From JAWWAH01 sp033721415 (GTDB lineage: Bacteria > Patescibacteriota > Minisyncoccia > Spechtbacterales > 2-12-FULL-38-22), in contig JAWWAH010000018.1 of assembly GCA_033721415.1 (NCBI GenBank), positions 1 through 19,756 of the forward strand: DNA of 19,756 bases. The letters are read 5' to 3'. The notes below the pieces were generated by a model that was not told the origin of the DNA, made no database searches, and saw only the letters and a list, made by a program, of their open reading frames with translations. The translations under genes were made by a program, and so were the position numbers. Below, in pieces: positions 12,028-19,756 of this stretch (within the stretch, counting starts at the first letter, position 1; each line of letters starts with the position of its first letter).

Positions 12028-14160
12028 TTATTTTATTTCTATGGTTTCACCCCAACCATCATATGCTCGTACACATGTAAGCATTATTATCTGGAAGTCT
12101 TCGTTTAAGCGCTCTAATATATTATGCATGTTTGAGCGCCTTTCTTCATCAAAGTTACCGAATGGATCATCTAGAATTATCAGAGGTCGAGTACTGGATA
12201 GGCCCTCATTCTTCTCCTCACTTTCAGCGCCACTATTATACAAAAGTTGTGCCAAAGCAAAACGCGCAACAACATAAAGCTGGTCTATAGTGCCCGTAGA
12301 AAGTTCTTCAGATGATACATAGTCTTTCTTTTCGGGACTGTGTGCTTCTATATCAAAATCATCAGTAAGGCGTAGTGATGTATATCTGCCGCTAGTTATT
12401 TCGCCTATATATTCGCTCATTGTAGCCTCCAAGGCTTCTCTTGTTTTAGCTAATGATCGCATCCTTGCTTCTTCTAGAACCTCATGGACAATCCTATATA
12501 TTTTTGCACGCCTCTTTTGTGTTTTAAGATTTTCTTGCAAGACGCTTATCTTTTCTTCAGCTGCCGATATATCCTCCTGTGAAACATTAGCCATATTAAC
12601 CTTGGCGTTTGTCTCGTTATATTTTTTACTGGTAGATTCTAGCTCTTTTTTGAGCTTATCCAAGCGATGCTCAATCTCTCGCTGACGCTTAGGTTCGGGA
12701 GGGGTAGATTTATACTCTTCCTTTATTTTTGATTCTTGCACCCCAAGCTGTTTGTGTAATTCTTTATTTTGCTTCTTGAGTTGCTCTATGCTTCTACCTC
12801 GAAGCAATGTTTTTTGCTCTCTTTCAATGCCCTCTGCCCTATTTTTAGCTTCGTGGATATCTTTATTTAAGCTTTTTAACTCTGATACATCATCGACACC
12901 AAAACTAGATAGATGTTTATTTAAATCTTTTCTTTCTTTCTCTAAATCTTTCTCTCTTTTTTCTCTTTCGTTTTCCAATGACTTAATACCCGTAGACTCC
13001 TGATATTTTCCTGAGAAAAACATCCAAGCGGCAAAAGCAAGCAAAAACACCCAAGCAAAGAAGAAAATCTCATAAACAAATCCCGCTAAACCCAATATGC
13101 CCAAGAAAACAGATCCTCGTATGAATATCTTTTTTGTAGGACGGTAAACTTTTTTATGCTTTTCCTTAAGGTCGCCTAATATTCTATCTAGTTCTTCTAT
13201 CTTATCTGCATTGAAGCGAATATTAAGTTTTCTCTCCTCAATTGCATCTAAGTCTTTTTCAGAAGGAAGCTTAGTTTTTTTTATTTTTTTATTTAAATCT
13301 ATTTTTTCACTTTCCAGATCTTCATATTTTTCAATATCTCCCATTACAGCATCTAATTGCTTTGATATTTTTTCTATTTCATTTTTGGCTGAAAAGTATT
13401 CCTCGTTTGCTTTGTATTCTCGTTCAAGCACATCTTTCTCTTCCTCTAACTTATCAAGCTTATCCTTAAACTCACGCAATTTTTCTTGTGCTTCTTGTTT
13501 GGTTTTTAGGGTGTCGCGCATACTTGCAACATTATTCTCGATATCCTTTATTCGCTCTTGAAGCATTTTTATCTTGCCTGGGTTTTTAACAGGACGTGAA
13601 GGATCAAGCCCCTTTTCCATTTGGTCAGCTGCAGTTTTTAGTTTCTTTAGTAGCGCTGATACAGAAACTGATGCAGCCCCCGACACCATATCTTGCAAAC
13701 TCTCCATAATCTTTCTTTTATCTGCATCTAATAACACTAATACATCTTTTTTTATAACAGATATATTAGCGAATAAGTCTTTGTTATCATAGCCACCATA
13801 TTCTTTTAGAAAATCAGCTATTTCTTGTGGATCATGTGACTTAACATCTCCATCTTCTTTTTGTAAAATAACTTTTTTTGTCTCAAAATCTTTTTCTAAT
13901 ATGTAATTTTCAGCATCTGCTTCAAAAAATATTTTTATAGTATAGAGTTTATCTGCATTCCAATTGCTTAGGTTTTTAATATATTGCGGAGTAGATGCAA
14001 TAGTAGGATCATAAAATAATGCAGCATATAGAGCTTCTAATAGAGTAGATTTACCGCTTTCATTCTTCCCTCTTACAACGGTGAAATCAGCAGGAAAATC
14101 TATCCGATGTGTTCCGGAGAATTTTTTAAAATCTTTTATTTCTATTCCTTTGATATGCAT
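12028..14160 (-). CDS. SMC-like AAA ATPase (SbcC/Rad50-related, YhaN type)
   Basis: A 710-residue SMC-like ATPase, the likely partner of the nuclease encoded just upstream. Walker A GKNESGKST (31-39) and the N-terminal lobe are followed by a coiled coil (about 195-340), two adjacent membrane helices (about 345-383), a second coiled coil (about 390-520) and the C-terminal lobe. That lobe has the ABC signature ELSTGTIDQ (619-627) and Walker B LIILDDPFGNFD (660-671). Rad50/SbcC has a CxxC zinc hook at the tip of the coil. Here there is none (the only Cys is 696) and a membrane hairpin occupies the place, as in Bacillus YhaN as far as I recall. It starts one base after the stop of the upstream gene, so translation is probably coupled. 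A role in DNA-end processing at the membrane is inference. Confidence 0.88.
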   Translation of the reverse strand: MHIKGIEIKDFKKFSGTHRIDFPADFTVVRGKNESGKSTLLEALYAALFYDPTIASTPQYIKNLSNWNADKLYTIKIFFEADAENYILEKDFETKKVILQKEDGDVKSHDPQEIADFLKEYGGYDNKDLFANISVIKKDVLVLLDADKRKIMESLQDMVSGAASVSVSALLKKLKTAADQMEKGLDPSRPVKNPGKIKMLQERIKDIENNVASMRDTLKTKQEAQEKLREFKDKLDKLEEEKDVLEREYKANEEYFSAKNEIEKISKQLDAVMGDIEKYEDLESEKIDLNKKIKKTKLPSEKDLDAIEERKLNIRFNADKIEELDRILGDLKEKHKKVYRPTKKIFIRGSVFLGILGLAGFVYEIFFFAWVFLLAFAAWMFFSGKYQESTGIKSLENEREKREKDLEKERKDLNKHLSSFGVDDVSELKSLNKDIHEAKNRAEGIEREQKTLLRGRSIEQLKKQNKELHKQLGVQESKIKEEYKSTPPEPKRQREIEHRLDKLKKELESTSKKYNETNAKVNMANVSQEDISAAEEKISVLQENLKTQKRRAKIYRIVHEVLEEARMRSLAKTREALEATMSEYIGEITSGRYTSLRLTDDFDIEAHSPEKKDYVSSEELSTGTIDQLYVVARFALAQLLYNSGAESEEKNEGLSSTRPLIILDDPFGNFDEERRSNMHNILERLNEDFQIIMLTCVRAYDGWGETIEIK

Positions 14161-14161
14161 A

Positions 14162-15283
14162 TTATTGGATTACGTCAGGATCTTTAAATGCTAATAGGCC
14201 GAAGTTTAAAGCTTCTTCCAAGAGGGCCTTCTCTTCTTCGCTCTCTGTGTCTTTTATTTTTTTCTTCATTAACTGAACAAACTGACCACTTATAAACATT
14301 GATGGGTAATCGCTCTCATCTAAATCTTCCAATGGTAAACGGGATGTATCGTCTATTTTGAGTCGCCAAAAATTATCCCCGAGCTCTTCTTCTATATCAT
14401 CAGTATTAAATATAATCTTATTTGAATTAACACCTGTTATGGAAACTAGGCAAACTACATCTTCTCCAGCATGTTGCGCAATACGCTCTTTTAACTCTTC
14501 TTTGTTCTTAATATCACCTAGGTTAATTTCAATTTGCGACACCTCACGCTCTCCTACTTTTAGAGGTTCGACATTCAAATTGCCATCAGAAAATTCACCT
14601 AAAATAATATAGCCCGATTCAATCTGCCTAATAGATATCATTTCAGGAGATCCTGGATAATAAGCAGTCACATCTCCTTGGCTTTCCTCCCTAAGAGAAT
14701 GCCAATCACCAAGAGCAACATAATCAGCTCCTGATTTCTCTATTTCTTTTGGCTGAATGGGCCACGATGGATTTTTAGCTTGTCCAACTACACCACCATG
14801 CGCCATAACTATTTTAAATGTATCGCGATCATCATCTACAACCACCATTGGGCTTGCAGTAGACTTGTTAGTTGTATTGCTTTTTGCATAAACCTCTGTA
14901 TTTATATCTTCAAAATAAGTTTTTGAACCTTCGGCATCGGTAAACAAAAACAAGCCTTCCTTTTCAAGGCCGTCAAAATTCTTCCCTAGAGTTTGAGTAT
15001 CACCAAGCTCATAATCATGATTACCGGGTATTAAAGCAATCCTAACTCCTTTATCTGTTAAGCGAGAGAATTCTTTTTGTGCAAATTCTATATCATTCTG
15101 AGATGGATGATTAGAATCAAAAAGATCGCCCGCAAGCAAAAATAAGTCCACTTTTTTTTCAAGCGCAATATCAACTATCTTTGAGAAGGTTTTTTTAATC
15201 TGTTCTCTTTGTTTTGGTGCCTTGTCGCCCAAAACTTCAAATTTTGCACCCAGATGAATATCTGAGGTGTGTAAAAATCTCAT
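14162..15283 (-). CDS. Metallophosphoesterase, SbcD/Mre11-related (YhaO type)
   Basis: Calcineurin-like phosphoesterase of 373 residues, probably a Mn2+-dependent DNA nuclease subunit. Family metal-binding motifs are in order: SDIHLG with D8/H10, AGDLFD with D53, PGNHDY with N88/H89, AHGG with H162 and GDWH with H195. A capping region follows, and the C-terminal about 100 residues are acidic and helical, where SbcD/Mre11 proteins contact their ATPase. It ends TAA, then one base, then the ATG of the Rad50-like gene. This fused-like order is typical of nuclease-ATPase pairs. It begins 23 bases after the GtrA-like gene. No Shine-Dalgarno is visible. Its ATPase partner suggests the YhaO branch rather than classical SbcD. 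Confidence 0.9.
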   Translation of the reverse strand: MRFLHTSDIHLGAKFEVLGDKAPKQREQIKKTFSKIVDIALEKKVDLFLLAGDLFDSNHPSQNDIEFAQKEFSRLTDKGVRIALIPGNHDYELGDTQTLGKNFDGLEKEGLFLFTDAEGSKTYFEDINTEVYAKSNTTNKSTASPMVVVDDDRDTFKIVMAHGGVVGQAKNPSWPIQPKEIEKSGADYVALGDWHSLREESQGDVTAYYPGSPEMISIRQIESGYIILGEFSDGNLNVEPLKVGEREVSQIEINLGDIKNKEELKERIAQHAGEDVVCLVSITGVNSNKIIFNTDDIEEELGDNFWRLKIDDTSRLPLEDLDESDYPSMFISGQFVQLMKKKIKDTESEEEKALLEEALNFGLLAFKDPDVIQ

Positions 15284-15306
15284 TGTTAAATTATCAATGC
15301 AGAGAT

Positions 15307-15987
15307 TTATTTTTTAAATACCCAGAATTTATATCCTACAAAGTTCCAAATGAGCACTACGAGTGTTCCTGCTAGCGCACCGATATTGGCCCACAACGCA
15401 GGTGCTATATTAAACTGAGGACCAATCACATTTACAAAAAAATCAAGAGTTCCCACGTTGAGGAAAAATCCTATTGTACTAACTACCATAAACTGCGTAA
15501 ATTCTTTTCCTATATTTTCTTTTTTACTCTCGAATGTCCACCATTTATTCCACGCATAACTATTTATTGCAGCCACTATGAACGAAATACCTTTAAAACC
15601 GCTAACGGTTCTTCCGGTTGTTATACCTGTTACAAATATCAATAAATTCAAAACACCAAGATCTACAAATGTATTCAAGGCGCCAACAAGTGCAAATTTT
15701 GCAGCTTGATATATTGCAGAAATTTTTTTAGCTAGTAGGTATGCAACATAGAGACCAATAACAGAAAGGATTGGTAATGCTACAGCCATTACCATCGCTG
15801 CCATATTTGATGTTACAGCTTCTGCAACTCCTTTTGGTATTGGTAGTTCATGTGCATTTACTTTCGCCATTACAAATAAAAGCCAAGCAACAAGCTCCCC
15901 TATAACTAATGCGCCTACGATATCTCCTCTTCTGAAATGTACAGATGATTGCTCTGATGCTTCAATTGTTTTGTTTTCTTGTTCCAT
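15307..15987 (-). CDS. GtrA-family membrane protein with N-terminal extension
   Basis: A 226-residue membrane protein. The C-terminal part (about 92-226) is a GtrA domain with four helices: QAAKFALVGALNTFVDLGV, then NSYAWNKWWTF (142-152), QFMVVSTIGFFLNV, and a final VLIWNFVGYKFWVFKK. GtrA proteins are thought to flip polyprenyl-phosphate-linked sugars across the membrane. Here an added N-terminal region supplies two more helices (about 22-42 and 62-86), giving six in total. It is the first gene of the operon leading to the yhaO/yhaN-like pair, and is divergent from two lipid-carrier-dependent glycosyltransferase genes. The latter fits its expected role better than the former. Confidence 0.87.
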   Translation of the reverse strand: MEQENKTIEASEQSSVHFRRGDIVGALVIGELVAWLLFVMAKVNAHELPIPKGVAEAVTSNMAAMVMAVALPILSVIGLYVAYLLAKKISAIYQAAKFALVGALNTFVDLGVLNLLIFVTGITTGRTVSGFKGISFIVAAINSYAWNKWWTFESKKENIGKEFTQFMVVSTIGFFLNVGTLDFFVNVIGPQFNIAPALWANIGALAGTLVVLIWNFVGYKFWVFKK

Positions 15988-16051
15988 TTTTATAAATTAA
16001 AGAGTAGACCTCAAATTAAAGAAATCCACAGATTAAGGCTTATTACTTTTT

Positions 16052-16060
16052 ATTATACCA
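16052..16060 (-). promoter_or_regulatory. Extended -10 promoter of the GtrA operon
   Basis: Minus strand TGGTATAAT: a perfect -10 (16052-16057) with an upstream TG, and no clear -35. The predicted start is near 16045, about 58 bases before the ATG at 15987. Confidence 0.65.
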
Positions 16061-16077
16061 CAAACTATATTTAAAAA

Positions 16078-16086
16078 TGATATAAT
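16078..16086 (+). promoter_or_regulatory. Extended -10 promoter of the GT-C genes (near-leaderless)
   Basis: TGATATAAT: a perfect -10 (16081-16086) with an upstream TG and no clear -35. Only eight bases separate it from the ATG at 16095, so the transcript should begin within a base or two of the start codon. Confidence 0.6.
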
Positions 16087-16094
16087 TAATTTAT

Positions 16095-17729
16095 ATGAAT
16101 AAAATAAATTTTTCTCAAAACAGCAAAAAAAGCATGGTTTCCTTGCTTTTATTAATTAGTGTAATAGCTATATTTTTTCGCTTTTGGCAACTAGAGTCTA
16201 TTCCTCCTGGTCTATGGCCTGATGAAGCAATAAACGCAAATACTGCTGTTAGCATACTAGAAGACAATGATCTTCGCGTATTTTATCCCGATAATAACGG
16301 GCGCGAAGGATTGTACTTTCACCTAGTAGCTATTTCATTTGCACTTTTTGGAATAAGTATTACCACCTTCAAACTTGTAGGAGCAATAGCAGGTGCATTA
16401 ACCGTGATCGGCCAATACTTCCTAACAAAAGAGGTGATGATACTATGGGGACGTTTTAAAAAAATAAAAGCAAGGAATGTTAGGTACATATCTTTGCTAT
16501 CTAGTTTTTTTGTTGCTACCTCTTTTTGGCATATAAATTTTAGCCGTATAGGATTCCGCGCTATATTAATGCCCCTTGTTCTTGTATTTTCATTTTACTT
16601 TATGTTGCGAGGACTTAGGACGAAGCGCTATTTGGATACTATTATAGCAGGGGCTATATTTGGTCTTGGATTCCACACATATATAAGCTTTAGATTAATG
16701 GTGGCTGTATTGGGACTGATGTTCTTAATGTGGCTCGTTCTAGCTATAAAGCAAGGATGGACGAAGAGATTACTCGGGCTATCTCTTGCTTATGGATTGG
16801 CAACAATTGTAACAGCGCTTCCCATAGGAATATACTTTCTGCAAAACCCAAATCACTTTTTTGTCAGAGCAAGCGGCGTTTCTGTATTCGGACAAGAAAA
16901 CATCGGGGCCATGGCTGCTCTTTTGGAAAGCGGGATTAAGCATTTAGGAATGTTTAACGTTGTAGGAGATAGAAATTGGCGCCACAACCTAGGGGGCGCT
17001 CCCCAACTTCAGCCAATAGTCAGCCTATTCTTTCTTGTGGGCGCATTAGTAGTTGGAAAAAGCTCTATAAAAACATTCTTTAATCTTTTGAGAGATAGGG
17101 CAAAAAGAACTCTTGATAATTACTATGGATTTATTACAGGAGCTTTTCTATTTGCATGGTTTGTTGTAATGCTACTACCTGGAGTGCTCACCTATGAGGG
17201 AATACCACATGCATTGCGTGTTATAGGAGTTATACCAATAGCATACATATTTGCTGGCTATGGAGCATATCTTGCACTCTCAAAGCTTTTCTCCTTAATG
17301 GAGAAAAGAAATATGGAAAAGAAGTTTTATCCGACAGTAGTAGCTGTGCTGGCTGTTCTAGTAGTTGCTACCACTTTTTACTCATACTTTATCTTGTGGG
17401 CAAATCATCCACAGCTTGAAAGCTCATTTACTGTTCGCTTTATGGACGTAGGTTACACTCTTAACGAACTTCCCGAAGGCTCTCCAAAATATGTATTAAA
17501 GACCGAGGGAGACCTTCCTACAGAGGTACCGAAATTCTTACAGAGCGCAGAGGGCATGGATAATACTATCTACATAGATACAAGCAAAACAGCTGACATA
17601 GAATTTGAATCAGGAAGCTTTGTTCTAACAATGCACAAAGACGCAAGCTTTTTCGATCCAATCCTGGAACGCTACCCCGAAAGCGAAATACAAGAATTTG
17701 AAAGATTCTATATGCTTTCTATTAAATAA
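16095..17729 (+). CDS. GT-C membrane glycosyltransferase (GT39/ArnT-like)
   Basis: A 544-residue polytopic membrane protein of the GT-C fold, which transfers a sugar from a polyprenyl-phosphate donor to an acceptor outside the membrane. After TM1 (about 14-31), the first outer loop carries the acidic pair D43-E44 in WPDEA and NNGREGLYFH (67-76), as expected for the catalytic loop of this superfamily. About ten further helices follow, including PHALRVIGVIPIAYIFAGYG (371-390). The last helix ends near 437, and the final about 105 residues are soluble and probably extracytoplasmic. Donor and acceptor cannot be read from sequence. It is divergent from gtrA, followed 12 bases later by a second GT-C gene, and begins almost at the predicted transcription start. 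Confidence 0.85.
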   Translation: MNKINFSQNSKKSMVSLLLLISVIAIFFRFWQLESIPPGLWPDEAINANTAVSILEDNDLRVFYPDNNGREGLYFHLVAISFALFGISITTFKLVGAIAGALTVIGQYFLTKEVMILWGRFKKIKARNVRYISLLSSFFVATSFWHINFSRIGFRAILMPLVLVFSFYFMLRGLRTKRYLDTIIAGAIFGLGFHTYISFRLMVAVLGLMFLMWLVLAIKQGWTKRLLGLSLAYGLATIVTALPIGIYFLQNPNHFFVRASGVSVFGQENIGAMAALLESGIKHLGMFNVVGDRNWRHNLGGAPQLQPIVSLFFLVGALVVGKSSIKTFFNLLRDRAKRTLDNYYGFITGAFLFAWFVVMLLPGVLTYEGIPHALRVIGVIPIAYIFAGYGAYLALSKLFSLMEKRNMEKKFYPTVVAVLAVLVVATTFYSYFILWANHPQLESSFTVRFMDVGYTLNELPEGSPKYVLKTEGDLPTEVPKFLQSAEGMDNTIYIDTSKTADIEFESGSFVLTMHKDASFFDPILERYPESEIQEFERFYMLSIK

Positions 17730-17741
17730 CTATATAACTAT

Positions 17742-19538
17742 ATGCAACTAAACATATCCGATAAAATAACATTTTTGATAGCTGGGCTTCTTTTGGTTAC
17801 GATGTTTACCACTGCTTTCTTCAGCATGAAGCAAGCAGCTCTAACATACGATGAGCTTGCTCATATTCCTGCTGGATATTCTTATCTAACCCAGCAAGAC
17901 TACAGAATTAATCCCGAGCATCCTCCCCTTGCAAAGTCTATAGGTGCCTTTCCTTTAATATTTCTTGATTTAAACTTTCCAACAGATAGCCCAAACTGGA
18001 CACAGGAAAATAATCCTCCTGCATGGTGGGTACAGTTTGATTTAGGTAGAGAGTTTTTATACGAATCAGGAAACAACCCTAGGCAAATAATTGTTTGGTC
18101 TCGTTTTGCAATGATAGGAATGCTTGTTTTTATGGGATGGTTCTTGTTCCGGTGGGCAAGAGAGCTTGGAGGTAATAAAGTTGCTCTTGGTGTACTTGCA
18201 CTATTTAGCTTCTCCCCTACTTTTCTAGCACACGGACGACTTGTAAACACAGACATAGCAGCAGCACTTGGAGTCGTTGTTGCAACTTACTACTGGATTA
18301 AATTTATAAAAAACCCTTCATGGATAAATGTGGTAAAAGCTGGTGTTGCTTTTCTTTTTGCGCTCCTGCTTAAGTTTTCGCTAATACTTCTTGTGCCTTT
18401 CTTTGGAATATTAGCAATCACTTATCCCCTGCTTTCTCCTGGAGATAAGAAAAAGAAATTACTCGAATACATAGGGAAAGGAGCGCTTGCAGGAATAATA
18501 GGAGTCTTATTGATTTGGCCAGTATATCAATTTGCTATTGCAAACTATCCAGCTGAACGTCAATTACGAGATACTGTAGCAGACTTACAGCCAGAAAGTA
18601 TCACTGTACCAGAAAGCGCCGCTGTGTGGATGGCAGACAAAGAGCCATTCCGTCCCTGGGGCCAATATGCAAGAGGCCTATTAATGGCTGTTCAAAGAGG
18701 TCAATTTGGTAATACTACTTTTTTCCTAGGCGAAATGAGATCCTCGAGTTGGTTCTATTACTTCCCGGTAATGTATGCAACAAAAATCCCAATCGCATTC
18801 CACCTATTAACAGGAATGGTTGCTTTGTGGGAAATACGTCGCATAATTAGAGCCTCACGAAAATCAGAAAAAATAAAGCGAGGAGCTACATGGATAAAAG
18901 ATAATTTCGATATTTCTGCTTTCTTCTTGTTTATCGCAATATATTGGGCTGCAAGTATAAATACTAACTTAAATCTCGGTATACGACACTTAATGCCTAT
19001 ATTCCCCTTTATGTATTTTCTAGTAGTGCTTGGAGCGAAAAGAATGTTTAACGGTTCATACTTTACAAGAAACAGAACTATCGCTTACTCCTTGGTGGTG
19101 GTGATTTTCGGGTGGTATGGACTTTCTTCTCTTTCAGTATTTCCGCACTACATTCCTTACTACAACGCCTTGGCTGGTGGCACTGATGATGGCTACCAAG
19201 TAGCCGTAGACTCAAACTATGACTGGGGACAAGATTTTTACAAACTTGTTTCTTATGTAGAAGAAAATAATATAGAGAAAGTACACTTAAATTATTTTGG
19301 AGGAGAAGATCCAGAATATTGGTTAGGAGATAAATATATTAAATACAATCCAAGAGAAGATGAGCGTCCAACAGGGTGGCTAGCAGTATCAGTAAATGAA
19401 TTGATGGGAGGAAAAGGAGAACCTCATCCAACCTATGACCAGCCAACTGGATATTACAACTGGTTAAACGAATATGAGCCAGTCGAAATCTTAGGATATT
19501 CTATATTTGTCTACTACATACCGCCTGAAATTCAATAG
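17742..19538 (+). CDS. GT39-family membrane glycosyltransferase
   Basis: A 598-residue GT-C enzyme, a phospholipid-carrier-dependent glycosyltransferase. TM1 (about 9-28) precedes the acidic motif LTYDELAHIPAGYSYL (34-49, D37-E38) and RINPEHPPLAK (55-65), both characteristic of GT39/PMT-like proteins. HGRLVNTDIAAA (164-175) and NLGIRHLMPIFPFMY (411-425) follow. The C-terminal soluble domain starts near 465 and contains VDSNYDWGQDFYKL (489-502), a segment often seen in bacterial members. It is in an operon with the preceding GT-C gene (12-base gap, no terminator or Shine-Dalgarno between them) and ends at a strong bidirectional terminator. Protein or glycolipid glycosylation of the cell surface is the likely role. 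Confidence 0.88.
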   Translation: MQLNISDKITFLIAGLLLVTMFTTAFFSMKQAALTYDELAHIPAGYSYLTQQDYRINPEHPPLAKSIGAFPLIFLDLNFPTDSPNWTQENNPPAWWVQFDLGREFLYESGNNPRQIIVWSRFAMIGMLVFMGWFLFRWARELGGNKVALGVLALFSFSPTFLAHGRLVNTDIAAALGVVVATYYWIKFIKNPSWINVVKAGVAFLFALLLKFSLILLVPFFGILAITYPLLSPGDKKKKLLEYIGKGALAGIIGVLLIWPVYQFAIANYPAERQLRDTVADLQPESITVPESAAVWMADKEPFRPWGQYARGLLMAVQRGQFGNTTFFLGEMRSSSWFYYFPVMYATKIPIAFHLLTGMVALWEIRRIIRASRKSEKIKRGATWIKDNFDISAFFLFIAIYWAASINTNLNLGIRHLMPIFPFMYFLVVLGAKRMFNGSYFTRNRTIAYSLVVVIFGWYGLSSLSVFPHYIPYYNALAGGTDDGYQVAVDSNYDWGQDFYKLVSYVEENNIEKVHLNYFGGEDPEYWLGDKYIKYNPREDERPTGWLAVSVNELMGGKGEPHPTYDQPTGYYNWLNEYEPVEILGYSIFVYYIPPEIQ

Positions 19539-19545
19539 AATACAG

Positions 19546-19587
19546 CACTAATAAAAAAGCTCCCAATTGGGAGCTTTTTTATTAGTG
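19546..19587. terminator. Bidirectional terminator, perfect 42-bp palindrome
   Basis: Arms 19546-19566 and 19567-19587 are perfectly complementary (core AGCTCCCAA/TTGGGAGCT with long A and T runs). It ends the GT-C operon on the plus strand and, 7 bases beyond its stop, the gene entering from the right on the minus strand. Confidence 0.92.
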
Positions 19588-19593
19588 ACTTAT

Positions 19594-19756
19594 CTAATCA
19601 TCCTGTTCGGGGTCCTTATATTTATAAAATACTTTATTACCTAACCTAAGATCCATATATTCTAATTGAGGAGTGGTTTCGCGAGTTTCTTCCTCTACTA
19701 TAAGTGCTATATTCTCTGCTTGCTCTATAGGAGGTCCCGGATAGTCAACATAAGCC
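19594..19756 (-). CDS. C-terminal end of a protein, possibly FtsQ/DivIB-like (partial)
   Basis: Minus-strand open frame from the window edge to a TAG at 19594-19596, giving 53 residues of a C-terminus. It begins AYVDYPGPPIEQ, continues LEYMDLRLGNKVFYKYK and ends DPEQDD. The DLRLGNKVFYK pattern recalls the last beta strands of FtsQ/DivIB cell-division proteins, which commonly end in a (D)LRfgnkvyyk-like segment, but this is a short match and tentative. The stop lies just beyond the palindromic terminator shared with the GT-C operon, which supports a real gene end. The start lies outside the window. Confidence 0.6.
   Translation of the reverse strand, partial: AYVDYPGPPIEQAENIALIVEEETRETTPQLEYMDLRLGNKVFYKYKDPEQDD

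Noticed and set aside
13211..13561. Ser/Phe-rich plus-strand frames opposite the ATPase coiled coil (also 12752-13003)
   Set aside because: Reverse complement of Lys/Glu-rich heptads; no start signals.
12028..14160. Classical SbcC with zinc hook
   Set aside because: No CxxC exists in the coiled-coil region; the only Cys is at residue 696 and the hook position is a hydrophobic hairpin.

Overview
The window is an AT-rich bacterial chromosome segment with compact, mostly housekeeping gene content. The genes are hrcA-grpE-dnaK, corA, cysS, dnaB, recR, rplU, a Rad50/Mre11-like pair, a GtrA-family protein and two GT-C glycosyltransferases. The shortened HrcA, the general lack of Shine-Dalgarno (SD) sequences before core genes, very short leaders and the gene complement suggest a Patescibacteria (CPR), Parcubacteria-like genome. 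That placement is inference. At least one gene (the EEP-family gene) appears to stop at TGA and no gene needs TGA read as sense, so the standard bacterial code fits. No insertion sequence, CRISPR array, rRNA or tRNA was recognised.

Left third (1-5115, all genes on the minus strand). The heat-shock operon hrcA-grpE-dnaK is driven by one promoter overlapped by a CIRCE operator (3465-3491) and ends at a 22-bp-stem terminator (96-145). Just upstream lies an unrecognised 397-residue protein with a DnaJ-type cysteine cluster but no J domain. Upstream of that is a 60-residue two-helix membrane protein with its own promoter and terminator.

Middle (5116-12000). Two tandem 64/65-bp hairpin-forming units sit between a promoter and the start of a CorA transporter gene, which is followed 7 bases later by cysS. 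Convergent to cysS is a cytosolic EEP-fold phosphohydrolase. Divergent from that is dnaB-recR, which converges on rplU across a perfect 48-bp palindrome. Two small solo genes follow: a HicA-like dsRBD-fold protein without HicB, and a zinc-ribbon protein.

Right third (12001-19756). A minus-strand operon encodes a GtrA-family membrane protein, an SbcD/YhaO-like metallophosphoesterase and an SMC-like YhaN-type ATPase whose coiled coil is interrupted by a membrane hairpin instead of a zinc hook. Divergent from it, two GT39-type membrane glycosyltransferases are co-transcribed. GtrA may move polyprenyl-linked sugar donors for them. The window ends inside a minus-strand gene whose C-terminus loosely resembles FtsQ/DivIB.

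The most notable cross-window pattern is in translation starts. Five solo or accessory genes have strong SD sequences, two of them with GTG starts. All thirteen core or operonic genes lack one, and several begin only 0-16 bases from a predicted transcription start.
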